Of a stretch of 60,243 nt of DNA, positions 17,763 to 26,600 are shown in pieces. Both the position numbers and the translations under genes were made by a program. The stretch's first letter is position 1; each line of letters begins with the position of its first letter. The notes beneath the pieces were generated by a model that saw only the letters and a program-made list of their open reading frames with translations, had not been told where the DNA came from and did not search any database. This stretch comes from Candidatus Krumholzibacteriia bacterium (GTDB lineage: Bacteria > Krumholzibacteriota > Krumholzibacteriia > WVZY01 > JAKEHA01): contig JAOUHG010000021.1 of assembly GCA_029865265.1 (NCBI GenBank), forward strand, positions 1 through 60,243, read 5' to 3'.

Positions 17763-18674
17763 ATGCGGCGCATCACCCACAAGACCACCACCCTGCGGCG
17801 CGCGGTTGCGCGCGGCAGCGTGCGTGCGTCGCGAGAGACCATCGATCGGCTGCGCGAGAATCGAACCTCCAAGCCGGACATCCTGGTGGTGGCGCGCGTG
17901 GCGGCCATGTCCGCGGTCAAGAAGACCGCCGATCTCATTCCGTACTGCCATCCCGTGCCCATCGATGCGGTCGACGTTGTACTCGAGGCAAAGGGAGATA
18001 CCGTGGACATCACGGTCACGGTTGAGGCGGTGGCGCGAACCGGCGTGGAGATGGAAGCACTCACCGCGGTGTCGGTGGCCGCACTCACCATCTACGACAT
18101 GCTCAAGCCCGACGACCGCGAACTGGTGATCGAGCGCATCCACCTGGAGACCAAGACCGGCGGCCGCTCCGATCGCTCGCGCAGTGTGCCGTCCGCGCTG
18201 AAGGCGGTGGTGGTGGTGGCGTCGGACGGTGTGTCGCGCGGCGAGCGCGAGGATCGTTCGGGGGCGGTGGCGGTGGAACGCCTCGCCGCACTCGGTGTCA
18301 CGGCCGGGCTGGAGGTGGTGCCGGACGATGCCGCGCGCATCACCGAATTGTTGAAGGCGCTGGTGGCACGCGAGGTCGACCTGGTGGTCACCACCGGCGG
18401 CACCGGCCTGGGCCCGCGCGACGTGACCGCGGAGGCGACGCGTGCGGTGATCGAGCGCGAGCTGCCCGGCATCGCGGAAGCCATCCGCGCCCACGGCCAG
18501 GCGCGCACGCCGCGCGCCATGCTCTCGCGCGGCATCGCGGGGGTATGCGCGCGCACCCTGATCGTCAACCTGCCCGGTTCTCCGTCCGGTGTCGCGGATT
18601 CGCTCGACGCACTCCTGCCCGATCTCCTCCACGCCTTCGCGGTGATGCGCGGAGAGGGACACCCGCCCGCGTGA
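17763..18674 (+). CDS. Bifunctional cyclic pyranopterin monophosphate synthase / molybdopterin adenylyltransferase (MoaC-MogA fusion)
   Basis: A 303-aa fusion. Residues 1-140 are MoaC: LIPYCHPVPID (catalytic His), GVEMEALTA (catalytic Glu and Met) and YDMLKPDD (Asp and Lys) are intact, so it should convert 3',8-cyclo-GTP to cPMP. Residues about 145-303 are a MogA/MoaB domain with TTGGTGLGPRD and NLPGSPSG, which adenylylates molybdopterin before Mo insertion. The MoaC part starts abruptly (RITHKTTTLRRAVA), lacking the usual MVDVS lead-in. The stop overlaps the next ATG (TGATG). Such fusions are known in some bacteria, so two steps of the pathway come from one polypeptide. Confidence 0.92.
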   Translation: MRRITHKTTTLRRAVARGSVRASRETIDRLRENRTSKPDILVVARVAAMSAVKKTADLIPYCHPVPIDAVDVVLEAKGDTVDITVTVEAVARTGVEMEALTAVSVAALTIYDMLKPDDRELVIERIHLETKTGGRSDRSRSVPSALKAVVVVASDGVSRGEREDRSGAVAVERLAALGVTAGLEVVPDDAARITELLKALVAREVDLVVTTGGTGLGPRDVTAEATRAVIERELPGIAEAIRAHGQARTPRAMLSRGIAGVCARTLIVNLPGSPSGVADSLDALLPDLLHAFAVMRGEGHPPA

Positions 18675-19426
18675 TGGAAACCATCCCCCTGTGGGTGCCG
18701 GTGGTGTTCTTTGCCATCGCGGTCGTGTACGCGATGGTCGGCCTTGGCGGCGGCTCGGCGTACGTGGCCGCACTCGCCGTGATGGGGTTTCCGTACGCCG
18801 CCATTCCACAGGTGGGTCTCGCCTGCAACGTGCTGGTCACCGCCGGGGGCGTGTGGCACTTCCGGCGCGCGGGCCACGTGTCGTGGCGGGCGTGCCTGCC
18901 GTTTGTGGTCGCGTCCATTCCCGCCGCGTACCTCGGCGGCCGCATCCCCATCGGGCCGCGCCCCTTCGCGCTCATCCTGGGCCTCGCGCTGCTCGCCGCC
19001 GGCGTGCGCATGCTGGCCACACCCGCGGCGCGCGAACTGCGCCGCATGAGCGCGGCGCGCGCGTGGGCGCTGGGGGTTCCGGTGGGTGCCGCACTGGGGC
19101 TGGTGGCCGGGCTGGTGGGCATCGGGGGCGGGGTGTTTCTCGCCAGCGTGCTGGTGCTGGCGCGCTGGACCGACGCGCGCGGTGCGGCCGGGATGGTGGC
19201 GGTGTTCACGTTTGCCAACTCCGTGGCGGGGCTGGCCGGGCAGGTCAACAAGGGGCTTCTTATCGGTGTCGCGGTGGTACCGCTGCTCCTCGCCGCGGTC
19301 ATCGGCGGGCAGATTGGTTCGCGGCTGGGCGCACGCGGGCTGCCGGTGCTGCGCCTGCGCCAGGTGCTCTCGCTGCTCCTGATTGCGGTGGCGTTGCGCA
19401 CGCTGTGGGGCGCGTGGCAGGCATGA
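18674..19426 (+). CDS. TauE/SafE-family anion permease
   Basis: A 250-aa integral membrane protein with the duplicated glycine-rich motif of the TauE/SafE (sulfite exporter) family: VGLGGGSAYVAALAVMG in the first half and VGIGGGVFLASVLVLA in the second. About eight membrane helices are visible. Family members move sulfite, sulfonates or other anions. Its coupling into a MoCo operon (TGATG with the upstream gene, ATGA with moeA) suggests a role with molybdate or a sulfur anion used in cofactor sulfuration; this is inference. No modABC molybdate transporter occurs in the window. Confidence 0.85.
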   Translation: METIPLWVPVVFFAIAVVYAMVGLGGGSAYVAALAVMGFPYAAIPQVGLACNVLVTAGGVWHFRRAGHVSWRACLPFVVASIPAAYLGGRIPIGPRPFALILGLALLAAGVRMLATPAARELRRMSAARAWALGVPVGAALGLVAGLVGIGGGVFLASVLVLARWTDARGAAGMVAVFTFANSVAGLAGQVNKGLLIGVAVVPLLLAAVIGGQIGSRLGARGLPVLRLRQVLSLLLIAVALRTLWGAWQA

Positions 19427-20655
19427 TCACCCCGCGCACCGCACAACGCCGGGTGCTTGCGGCGTGCAAAGCGCTGGTGGCGCAGCGCGTCGCGCTGGAA
19501 GACGCACTCGGTCTCGTCCTCGCCGAAGACGTGCGCTCGCGCATTGCGCTGCCACCCTTCGACAACTCGCAGATGGACGGCTACGCGGTGCGCGCGCGCG
19601 ATTGCGCGCGCGCCACCGCGGCGCGCCCGGTGTTGCTGCGCATCGCGGGCGCCATTCACGCCGGCGGGCCCCGCCCGCGCGCGCTGAGCGCGGGAGAGAC
19701 GATGGCGGTGGCCACCGGAGGCGCAATGCCGCGGGGCGCCGACGCCGTGCTGCCCATCGAGGTGGTCGGCGTGGCGGGGCGCAATCTTGTGGTGCGGACC
19801 GCGGTGGCGCGCGGCAAGTTCGTGCGCTACAAGGGAGAAGAGATAGGCCTTGGTTCACTCATTCTGCAACGTGGCGGCGTGATCCACGCGGGCGCGGTGG
19901 GGAGCCTGGCCGCAATCGGATGCAGCCACGTGCGCGTGGTGCGTGCGCCGCGCGTGACCGTCATAACCACCGGCGATGAGGTGATCGCGCCCGGGCGCGC
20001 GCTCGCGCACGGACAGGTCTACGACAGCAGTCTGCCGATGCTGGCGGCACTCCTGCGCCAGGCGGGCATCGAGCCGGAACGCGTGCGCCGCGTACGCGAC
20101 AGCGCGCGCGCCATCGAAAGCGCCATTGGTGACGCGCTGGCGCACAGCGACGTGGTGATCACGGTGGGTGGCGTGTCGGTGGGTCCGCGCGACTTCGTGC
20201 GCGGGGCACTGCCGACGCTGGGTGTGCGCGAGGTCTTCTGGGGCGTGAGCCAGCAACCCGGCCGGCCGCTCTACTTTGGAATGCGCGGCCGCCGCATGGT
20301 GTTCGGTCTGCCCGGCAATCCGGCCAGCGCCTTCGTGTGCTTCTGCATGCACGTGCTGCCGGCGCTGCGCGCGCTCGCTGGACACGCGCGGCCCGTCCCC
20401 GCCCTGCAACGCAAGGTCCTTATGAACGCGGCCACCGCAAACCCCCGTCGCTGGCGCCTGCTGCGCGCGCGCGTGCCCGACGGCGCGCCGTCCAAGGTGC
20501 AGGTCTTTGCCCGCCAGGGCTCACACATGTCGACACCGTTGGGGCACGCGACACACCTGGTGATCCTGCCGCCGGCGAAGAAGGGTTCGAAGAGAAACCA
20601 GGTGGCGGCGGGAACACGGGTGCAATGTCTCCCGCTCTCGCACGCCGGGGGATGA
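19423..20655 (+). CDS. moeA: Molybdopterin molybdenumtransferase MoeA
   Basis: A 410-aa MoeA that inserts molybdate into adenylylated molybdopterin. The N-terminal motif LPPFDNSQMDGYA is diagnostic, followed by GGAMPRGADAVLPIE and RYKGEEI. The MogA-like domain has TTGDEV and TVGGVSVGPRDFV. The LPGNPASAFVCF motif precedes the C-terminal beta-barrel. The ATG overlaps the permease stop (ATGA). The reading frame is open far upstream, but that part overlaps the permease and moaC genes and is a shadow. Confidence 0.95.
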   Translation: MITPRTAQRRVLAACKALVAQRVALEDALGLVLAEDVRSRIALPPFDNSQMDGYAVRARDCARATAARPVLLRIAGAIHAGGPRPRALSAGETMAVATGGAMPRGADAVLPIEVVGVAGRNLVVRTAVARGKFVRYKGEEIGLGSLILQRGGVIHAGAVGSLAAIGCSHVRVVRAPRVTVITTGDEVIAPGRALAHGQVYDSSLPMLAALLRQAGIEPERVRRVRDSARAIESAIGDALAHSDVVITVGGVSVGPRDFVRGALPTLGVREVFWGVSQQPGRPLYFGMRGRRMVFGLPGNPASAFVCFCMHVLPALRALAGHARPVPALQRKVLMNAATANPRRWRLLRARVPDGAPSKVQVFARQGSHMSTPLGHATHLVILPPAKKGSKRNQVAAGTRVQCLPLSHAGG

Positions 20656-20659
20656 TGCC

Positions 20660-20875
20660 ATGAACACACCGCTGATGACGCGTTTTCGCGAGTACACCGC
20701 CACGCTGCGCTTTCCGAAGCTGGTCATGCTGACCGGAGCGCTCCTGTTGATCGACGTGCTGGTGCCGGACATGGTGCCGTTCGCCGACGAGATCCTGCTG
20801 GCGCTGGCCACGGCGATGCTGGCGTCGTTCAAGAAGCGCGGCAAGCCCGGCAACGAAAAGGACCCGCGGCCATGA
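20660..20875 (+). CDS. Small membrane protein (DUF6116-like)
   Basis: A 71-aa protein with two short hydrophobic segments (LVMLTGALLLIDVLV and ILLALATAMLASF) separated by PDMVPFADE, and a basic tail KKRGKPGNEKD. The pattern resembles the small DUF6116 family of unknown function. It sits between moeA and moaD, 4 bp after the former and overlapping the latter (ATGA), so it is co-translated with MoCo genes. A role as an accessory to the TauE-like permease is possible but unsupported. Confidence 0.7.
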   Translation: MNTPLMTRFREYTATLRFPKLVMLTGALLLIDVLVPDMVPFADEILLALATAMLASFKKRGKPGNEKDPRP

Positions 20876-21117
20876 CCATCGAACTGCTCCTGTTTGCCAG
20901 CCTGCGCGAGGCGTGCGGAACCGATCGCAGCCTGGTCGATGCCGATGACGACGCAAACGTGGCGCAGATTGCCGCCGGGTTCTTCGCGGCGCGCGGCGTG
21001 GACGCCGCGACACTCCCGCCATACCGCTTCGCGGTGAACGAATCCTTTGTTTCCGCCGACCACGTGCCCGGCGAGGGCGACCGCGTGGCGGTGCTGGCGC
21101 CGTTCGCCGGGGGATGA
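20872..21117 (+). CDS. moaD: Molybdopterin synthase sulfur carrier subunit MoaD
   Basis: An 81-aa ubiquitin-like sulfur carrier starting TIELLLFASLREACG and ending in the essential Gly-Gly (APFAGG), whose C-terminus is adenylated and thiocarboxylated. Motifs AVNESFVSADH and EGDRVAVLAPFAGG are standard for MoaD. The gene overlaps its neighbours by ATGA at both ends. The activating enzyme MoeB is not in this window. Confidence 0.93.
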   Translation: MTIELLLFASLREACGTDRSLVDADDDANVAQIAAGFFAARGVDAATLPPYRFAVNESFVSADHVPGEGDRVAVLAPFAGG

Positions 21118-21542
21118 GCGTGACGCAGCACCCGAAACGATTCGTCGTTCGCATGGTCGACACGCCCATCGGAGACGATCCCGCCGCGGGCATCGCGGAC
21201 GACACCTGTGGCGCGGTGGCGCTCTTCCGGGGTGTGGTGCGCGCGGACAACCAGGGCCGCGCCGTCGAGGCGATCGAGTACGAGTGCTACCGGGAAATGG
21301 CGGAGCGCGAGATGCTGGCCGTGTTGCGCGCCGCTGCCGCGCGGCACGACCTGCACGCCGCCCGCGTGGTGCACCGCACCGGGCTGGTGCGCGCGGGGGA
21401 GAGTTCGGTGCTGGTGGCGGTGGCGGCGGCCCACCGCGCGCAGGCCTTCGACGCACTGCGCGACATCGTCGAGGCGCTCAAGCGCCGCGCGCCCATCTGG
21501 AAGAAGGAGTTCTACGCCGGCGGCGAGTCGCGCTGGCTGTAG
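21114..21542 (+). CDS. moaE: Molybdopterin synthase catalytic subunit MoaE
   Basis: A 142-aa MoaE that uses MoaD thiocarboxylate to put the dithiolene sulfurs on cPMP. Diagnostic segments are GAVALFRGVVR, IEYECYREMAE, HRTGLVRAGESSVLVAVAAA-HR and the lysine-containing active site RAPIWKKEFYAGG. It is the last gene of the MoCo operon. Confidence 0.95.
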   Translation: MSVTQHPKRFVVRMVDTPIGDDPAAGIADDTCGAVALFRGVVRADNQGRAVEAIEYECYREMAEREMLAVLRAAAARHDLHAARVVHRTGLVRAGESSVLVAVAAAHRAQAFDALRDIVEALKRRAPIWKKEFYAGGESRWL

Positions 21543-21551
21543 CCTCAAAAA

Positions 21552-21583
21552 GAACGGCCACGCCCGGGTGAGCGTGGCCGTTC
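21552..21583 (-). terminator. Intrinsic terminator of the cohesin/beta-helix operon (possibly bidirectional)
   Basis: A perfect 12-bp stem GAACGGCCACGC / GCGTGGCCGTTC with an 8-nt loop. Read leftward it is followed by TCTTTTTGAG, a proper T-run, so it mainly ends the minus-strand operon. Read rightward it lacks a T-run, but the same hairpin may also slow transcription leaving moaE. Confidence 0.85.
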
Positions 21584-21616
21584 GGCAATCAAGCCCCGGC
21601 GAGGGAATCGCCGCGT

Positions 21617-23620
21617 TTACTTCAGCAGCACCATTTTTCGCGTCAGGACTTCGCCGGCGCTCTCGAGCCGGTAGAAGTAGACCCCGCTCGCCACGCGCTG
21701 CCCGCTGTCGTCGGTCCCGTCCCACTCCACGCGATTGAACACGCCCGCGCGCTGCCCGCCGTCGGCCAGCGTGCGGACCAGCGATCCGTTCATGGCATAG
21801 ATGCGCAACGTCGCCCCGCCGTCGTCACGCACCCGGTAGAGGATGCTGGTGCGCGGGTTGAAGGGGTTGGGGATGTTTTGCTCGAGGAAGAGCGGCGCTG
21901 GTGGCGTGTCACCCACGCCGGTCACCACCAGGAAACCCGCGCCCACGAGCGCGCAGGGATGGCCCTCGTTGAACAGGATCTTGCTGATGGTGAGTGTGGT
22001 CTGCGAGCCGTTGGTTGCGACGAGCGACTGGAAGAGCACCTTGACCAGCGGCAGAACGCCGGAAAGCGGCGACGACCCGGCGTGCACCACGACTACCTTG
22101 CCCGGTATGGATGCGTTGTAAACCGGGGTTCCCCACGACGCGGTGGCGGTGCCGGCGGTGGAGACCCCGACGACGAAGACCTTGGCCGGGTCGAAGGAGA
22201 GGGTGAGTTCGTATCCATAGATTCCCAGGCCGGTGAGGCTGCGGTCCGGCTGTATCGCCACCGCCGTGGGCTGGGTGTAGAAGACGGACTGCGAAGGCGC
22301 GTTCAGGTACAGGTCGCAGACGGTGATGATGTCGGTGATGTCCGTGCGTCCGAGGTTGTCGGTCGCGTGCACCTGCGTGACGCCCGACGCCTTGGCGGTG
22401 AGCTTGCCCGTGGCATCGATGCTGGCCACCACCGGGTTGGTGACACCCCACGTCACCGGCGGTGTGGTGACGCCGGAGATGTTGAACTGCAACTGGTCGT
22501 CCTTCACGATGGTGGCCGTGTTGGGAGACACGGTAATGGTCGAGAGTACGGTCACCGACACGGTTCCGTTGACGTTGATCGACGGGTAGCTCTCGTTGAA
22601 CAGCCCGCTGACGGCGGACAGCGGGGAACTGGTGCTGAAGCCGATGGGGTCGATGACGAACTTGAGGTAGGTGAGTACCCCCGGCCCGGCCAGGTTGTTC
22701 GCCCCCGCCAGCGCCACCTGGATGGTGCCGGACGAAATGCCCGCGGTGGGTGCTGCCCAGCCCGCGGCCGCCGCGATGGTTCCCACCTGGGAAGCGCCGG
22801 TTGCGGTGAGGTAGGTCTCATTATACGTCACCTCGAACTCGGCGGACTTGATGGCGTAGGGAACCGGGTTGGTGATGCTCACCGGAACCAGCACGGTATC
22901 CCCCGGCGCCCCGGCCCCCGCTCCCACCGTGAGCCGCAGCGCCCGCACCTGCACGACCCCGCTCGTTGTCTTGCTGATACCGTTCTGGTCGGTTGCGGTT
23001 GCGGTCACCGAACCCGGTGACACGCCAGTGAGCGTGGACGTACCCCCGAAGGTCGCGATGGCGGGGTTGGAGGTGGTGAAGGTGTACGGCGCGGTTCCAC
23101 CGCTTGCGCCAAACGCCAGCGTCTCGCCCACCAGCACGATACCGCTATTGGGCGAGATGTTCACCACCGGCAGCGCCGTGATGCTGAGTTGCCCGTTGAC
23201 GAGCGTGGCGGTGGGTGAGCCTTCATTGAAATAGCACTCGCTGAAGGTGAGCGTCACCGTGCCAGAGCCGGGCCCGAGTACGAACTGGAGGTAGAGCAGG
23301 TTGCCCGCCCCCGCAAGCGGCGTGGCGCCCGCCGCCGCCACCTCGATCCTTCCCGGCGTGGGGTTCGCGGTGACCGCTCCCCACGCGCTGGTCACGGTGC
23401 CGGCCACCGGCGCACCGATGGCGGTGGCCTGCGCGCCATTCCACGTGACCGCGAGTTCGTACGAGTACACACCCTGGCCGGTGAGGTCAGTGGTGGTGAT
23501 GGCGACCAGCACGGTGTCTCCCACCGTGCCGGCCCCGTTGCCGATGTCCAGGGTGACGGCGCGGGCGGGCCCGGCGGCCAGCGTCAGCACCGCGCTCAGA
23601 ACCAGTATTGCGATCCGCAT
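21617..23620 (-). CDS. Secreted triple-cohesin/bacterial-Ig protein with FlgD-type sorting domain
   Basis: A 667-aa protein. It has a signal peptide (ILVLSAVLTLAAGPARA) and three cohesin-like beta-sandwich modules (about 22-152, 228-360 and 435-570). Each shows the cohesin pattern of an opening 'GDTVLVPV'-type strand, 'Y.YELTLSFDP.KV', and 'FNEG(S/H)P' near the end. Two BIG2-like Ig segments lie between them (ISPNSGIVLVGETLAFGASG and VSPNTATIVKDDQLQFNISG). The C-terminal 85 residues are the sorting-type domain (NIPNPFNPRTSI...GSLVRTLADG...SGVYFYRLES...TRKMVLLK). Cohesins bind dockerins, and the gene just upstream in the operon carries a dockerin pair. It starts with AAGGAG plus ATG, 39 bp after the beta-helix gene. 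Confidence 0.85.
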   Translation of the reverse strand: MRIAILVLSAVLTLAAGPARAVTLDIGNGAGTVGDTVLVAITTTDLTGQGVYSYELAVTWNGAQATAIGAPVAGTVTSAWGAVTANPTPGRIEVAAAGATPLAGAGNLLYLQFVLGPGSGTVTLTFSECYFNEGSPTATLVNGQLSITALPVVNISPNSGIVLVGETLAFGASGGTAPYTFTTSNPAIATFGGTSTLTGVSPGSVTATATDQNGISKTTSGVVQVRALRLTVGAGAGAPGDTVLVPVSITNPVPYAIKSAEFEVTYNETYLTATGASQVGTIAAAAGWAAPTAGISSGTIQVALAGANNLAGPGVLTYLKFVIDPIGFSTSSPLSAVSGLFNESYPSINVNGTVSVTVLSTITVSPNTATIVKDDQLQFNISGVTTPPVTWGVTNPVVASIDATGKLTAKASGVTQVHATDNLGRTDITDIITVCDLYLNAPSQSVFYTQPTAVAIQPDRSLTGLGIYGYELTLSFDPAKVFVVGVSTAGTATASWGTPVYNASIPGKVVVVHAGSSPLSGVLPLVKVLFQSLVATNGSQTTLTISKILFNEGHPCALVGAGFLVVTGVGDTPPAPLFLEQNIPNPFNPRTSILYRVRDDGGATLRIYAMNGSLVRTLADGGQRAGVFNRVEWDGTDDSGQRVASGVYFYRLESAGEVLTRKMVLLK

Positions 23621-23659
23621 GATGGGCTCCTTCTTTCTTGAGGTGTCTTCCCGTTGTTG

Positions 23660-26600
23660 TTACTTCAGGAGCACCATCTTGCGATCGGCGCGGAAGCTGC
23701 CCGCGTTGATCCGGTAGAAGTACACACCACTGCTGACCGCGACGCCGCGATCGTCGCGTCCGTCCCACACCACGCTGTGGAGCCCCGGTGCCTCGGTACG
23801 GTCGACCAGGGTCCGCACCAGGCGCCCGGCCACGTCGAACACCGAAACGCTCACCCGCAGCGAACTGGCCGATGCCGGGATCGCGTACTCGATGGTGGTC
23901 GTGGGGTTGAACGGGTTGGGCCGGTTCTGCATCAACGCGAACTCCCCCGGGAGCTTGCGCGACACGTTCACGGTGCCGCCGTCGGAAAGGGCCACATCGG
24001 TGAGGTTCTGCTCGTTCAGTACCACACGGGTGAAGTCGAACGCCACGCGGGTTCCGTCCGCGGGATTGCCCCTGGGACGCAGCACCAGTTCCACCGCGGC
24101 TTTCACCGGGAGCAGGTCCATGGCCGCTACCGCGACGTGGAGGTGGCCCTCGGTGTCCGCCTTCCAGTACAGCATGGCACCTTCCGCGTCTTTGGTGAGG
24201 CGGACGCCCGCGACCTCGACCAGGTTGGGGTCGTATTCGAAGTGGTACTCGTGCCCGAGCAACTCGCCGTCGCCGCCGACTTCCACGCGCACCGTGGTTT
24301 CGTTGGCGGGCTCAAGGGTGAAGGCGGGGAGACGGACGTCAAAGTTGCCGTGTCCCGAGCCGGGGAGGTAGAGCCCGTCCGCCACCACCGGGAGCGCGGG
24401 GCTGCCCTCCGGGCCCGCCAGCGCGCACGGGAAGTAGGAGAGGAGTCCGGCCACGTAGCGCAGGATGAAGGATGCATCCAGCGTGCTCAACACGTTGCTG
24501 CAGTTCACGTCGCCGATGGTCTGCTGCTGCGCGCTCAGCGTTATCAGGAGTGCGAGGTGCTGCAGCACCAGGGAAGCGTCGAACGCGCGCACTTCACCGT
24601 TGAGGCTCACGTCGCCGAGCAGGAGGTTCTGCACGCCGCCGGTCTTCCAGCCGGTGTAGTCCACCTTGTTGGTGACCGGGTCACCGAGACCGGTGGGGTT
24701 GTACCAGCCACCGGTGCTGGTGTCGTCGGAGTTGTCCAGCGGACCGCTGGCGTCGCCCCACCACGAGTTCTTGGCGGACACCACGAAGCTCAGCCCCGTG
24801 TTCTTGACGCCGTAGTACGTGTTGTCCAGGAAGTCACAGCGTTCGATCTTGCCCTTGGTGGAATCGCCTGCGGCGCCGTTGAAGTTCACGCCGACACCGT
24901 TCTGCTGGAAGATGCAGCGGTTGAAGTCGGGATGGGCGCTGGTCACGTTGACCGCGCCGATGGTCGAGCTGTTGGTGGCGTAGCGGAACACGCAGTAGCT
25001 GAAGCGCGTGCTGTCGTCGATGGCCTCGTTGGCGATCTGGATGGAGCCCCAGCGCAGCGAGCTGCCGTTGGTCAGCGTGCTGTCGTTGTTGGTATCCCCG
25101 CCGTAGAAGTCATCGCGCGGAGAGGTAAATACGATGAGACTCTCCGGCAGCGCCTTGCCCTCCGCAATGAGACCCCGCTGCACCGTGATGCCGACCCCCG
25201 AGGTGGGTTTGATTACCACGCCGGGCTGGATGCGCAGGATGGAACTCAATCCCGCGGTGAGGTTTCCGGTCAGTACGTAGGGGACACTGGCAATGGACCC
25301 CACGCTGCGGCGCTTCCACAGGACGTCCTGGGCGAGGGTCTCGCCGATGACGCCGATGGCCCGGTAGGTGTTGGTGGGGTTGAATTGGTTGGCCCCCACA
25401 AAACTGGGATTGCTGATGAGCGACATCTGCACCGGGGTGATGGTGTGGTAGTCGAAGACGCACGCGTTGATCACCGGGTTGCTGGCACCCTCGATGCGGA
25501 TGGCGTAGCTGTTGTTCCGGTAGAAAGTGCAGTCCTGGAACGTCGGCCCCGCAGTCACTATGCGTATCGCGTAGCTGTTGTAGCCGCCGTAACGGAACAG
25601 GCAGTGCTGCAGAATGTTGTTTGCGTCGGTACTGACGTCGCGGAACTCGATGTACTGCCAGTTGCCGGCGGCCGGAAGCGAAAGCGCGCCGTCGTTATTG
25701 GTGTCCGGCGGGTTGCCGTACTCGTCGTCGACCGAGGACGTAAACACGACCGGCTCGGCCAGGGTTCCGTTGACATCCAGAGCCCCGTCGACGCCGATGA
25801 AACCGTTGAATGGTTCGTAGCCAATCCGACCCATCTTCAGCACGATGCCCGCGTCGATGGTCAGTGTCACACCAAAGTTAACGTTGAGACTCCCGCCCAC
25901 GAGGATCCGGGTGATGTTGGAATAACCCGCGAAGTTGCGTTTGTGCACGGTTGCGTCCTGACCCAGGGACTCGCCGATCATGCCCAGTGCGTCGTAGCCG
26001 TTGTTGTCCAGTGTGTTGCCGGAGAACACCGGGTTGGCGATGATCGAACAGGAGGCCGGCAGGTACGTGGTCAGCCGGAACAGGTTGTTCTGCACCACCG
26101 GGTTGGACGTGTTCTGGATCCACAGCCCCCAGGTGTTGATTTCGAACTCGCAGTTACGGATGGTCGGGCTGGCCGAGGCCATGCGGATCACGTAGTTGGA
26201 GCCGCCAAAGCGGAACAGCGAGTGCTCGATCAGGCTGGCGGTCGCGGTGCTGTTGAACTGGATGGAGCTCCAGTTGCCCGCGGAGGGCGATGTGGACGAT
26301 CCGTTGACGTTCGAGTCGCCGCCCTTGGAGTCGTCGTGGATGGAAGTATACACGATGATGCTGTCGGGAATGCTCTTGCCCAGCATGTCCAGAGCACCGT
26401 TGACGGTGATGGGGTTGCCGCTCAGCACCTTCACCACCACGCCGGCATCGATGGTCAACTTGGCGGCGGTGCCGATGGTGAGCGTGCCCAGGTGCATGTA
26501 CGGGAAGTACTGCGAGAACTGCGGCGGCCCACCCACGAAGATCTTCTCCAGTCTGGCGTTCTGTGAGAGCGTCTCCGGCAGGATGCCCACGGCGTGGTAC

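Noticed and set aside
21552-21583. Assigning the hairpin after moaE as the rightward MoCo terminator
   Set aside because: The T-run is on the leftward side, so it primarily serves the minus-strand operon; rightward use is only possible.
23654-26566. A very long open frame (970 codons) on the plus strand opposite the beta-helix gene
   Set aside because: It is rich in His, Gln, Arg, Val and Asp runs typical of antisense reading of high-GC codons, has no domain or signal peptide, and the opposite strand is a clear repeat protein.
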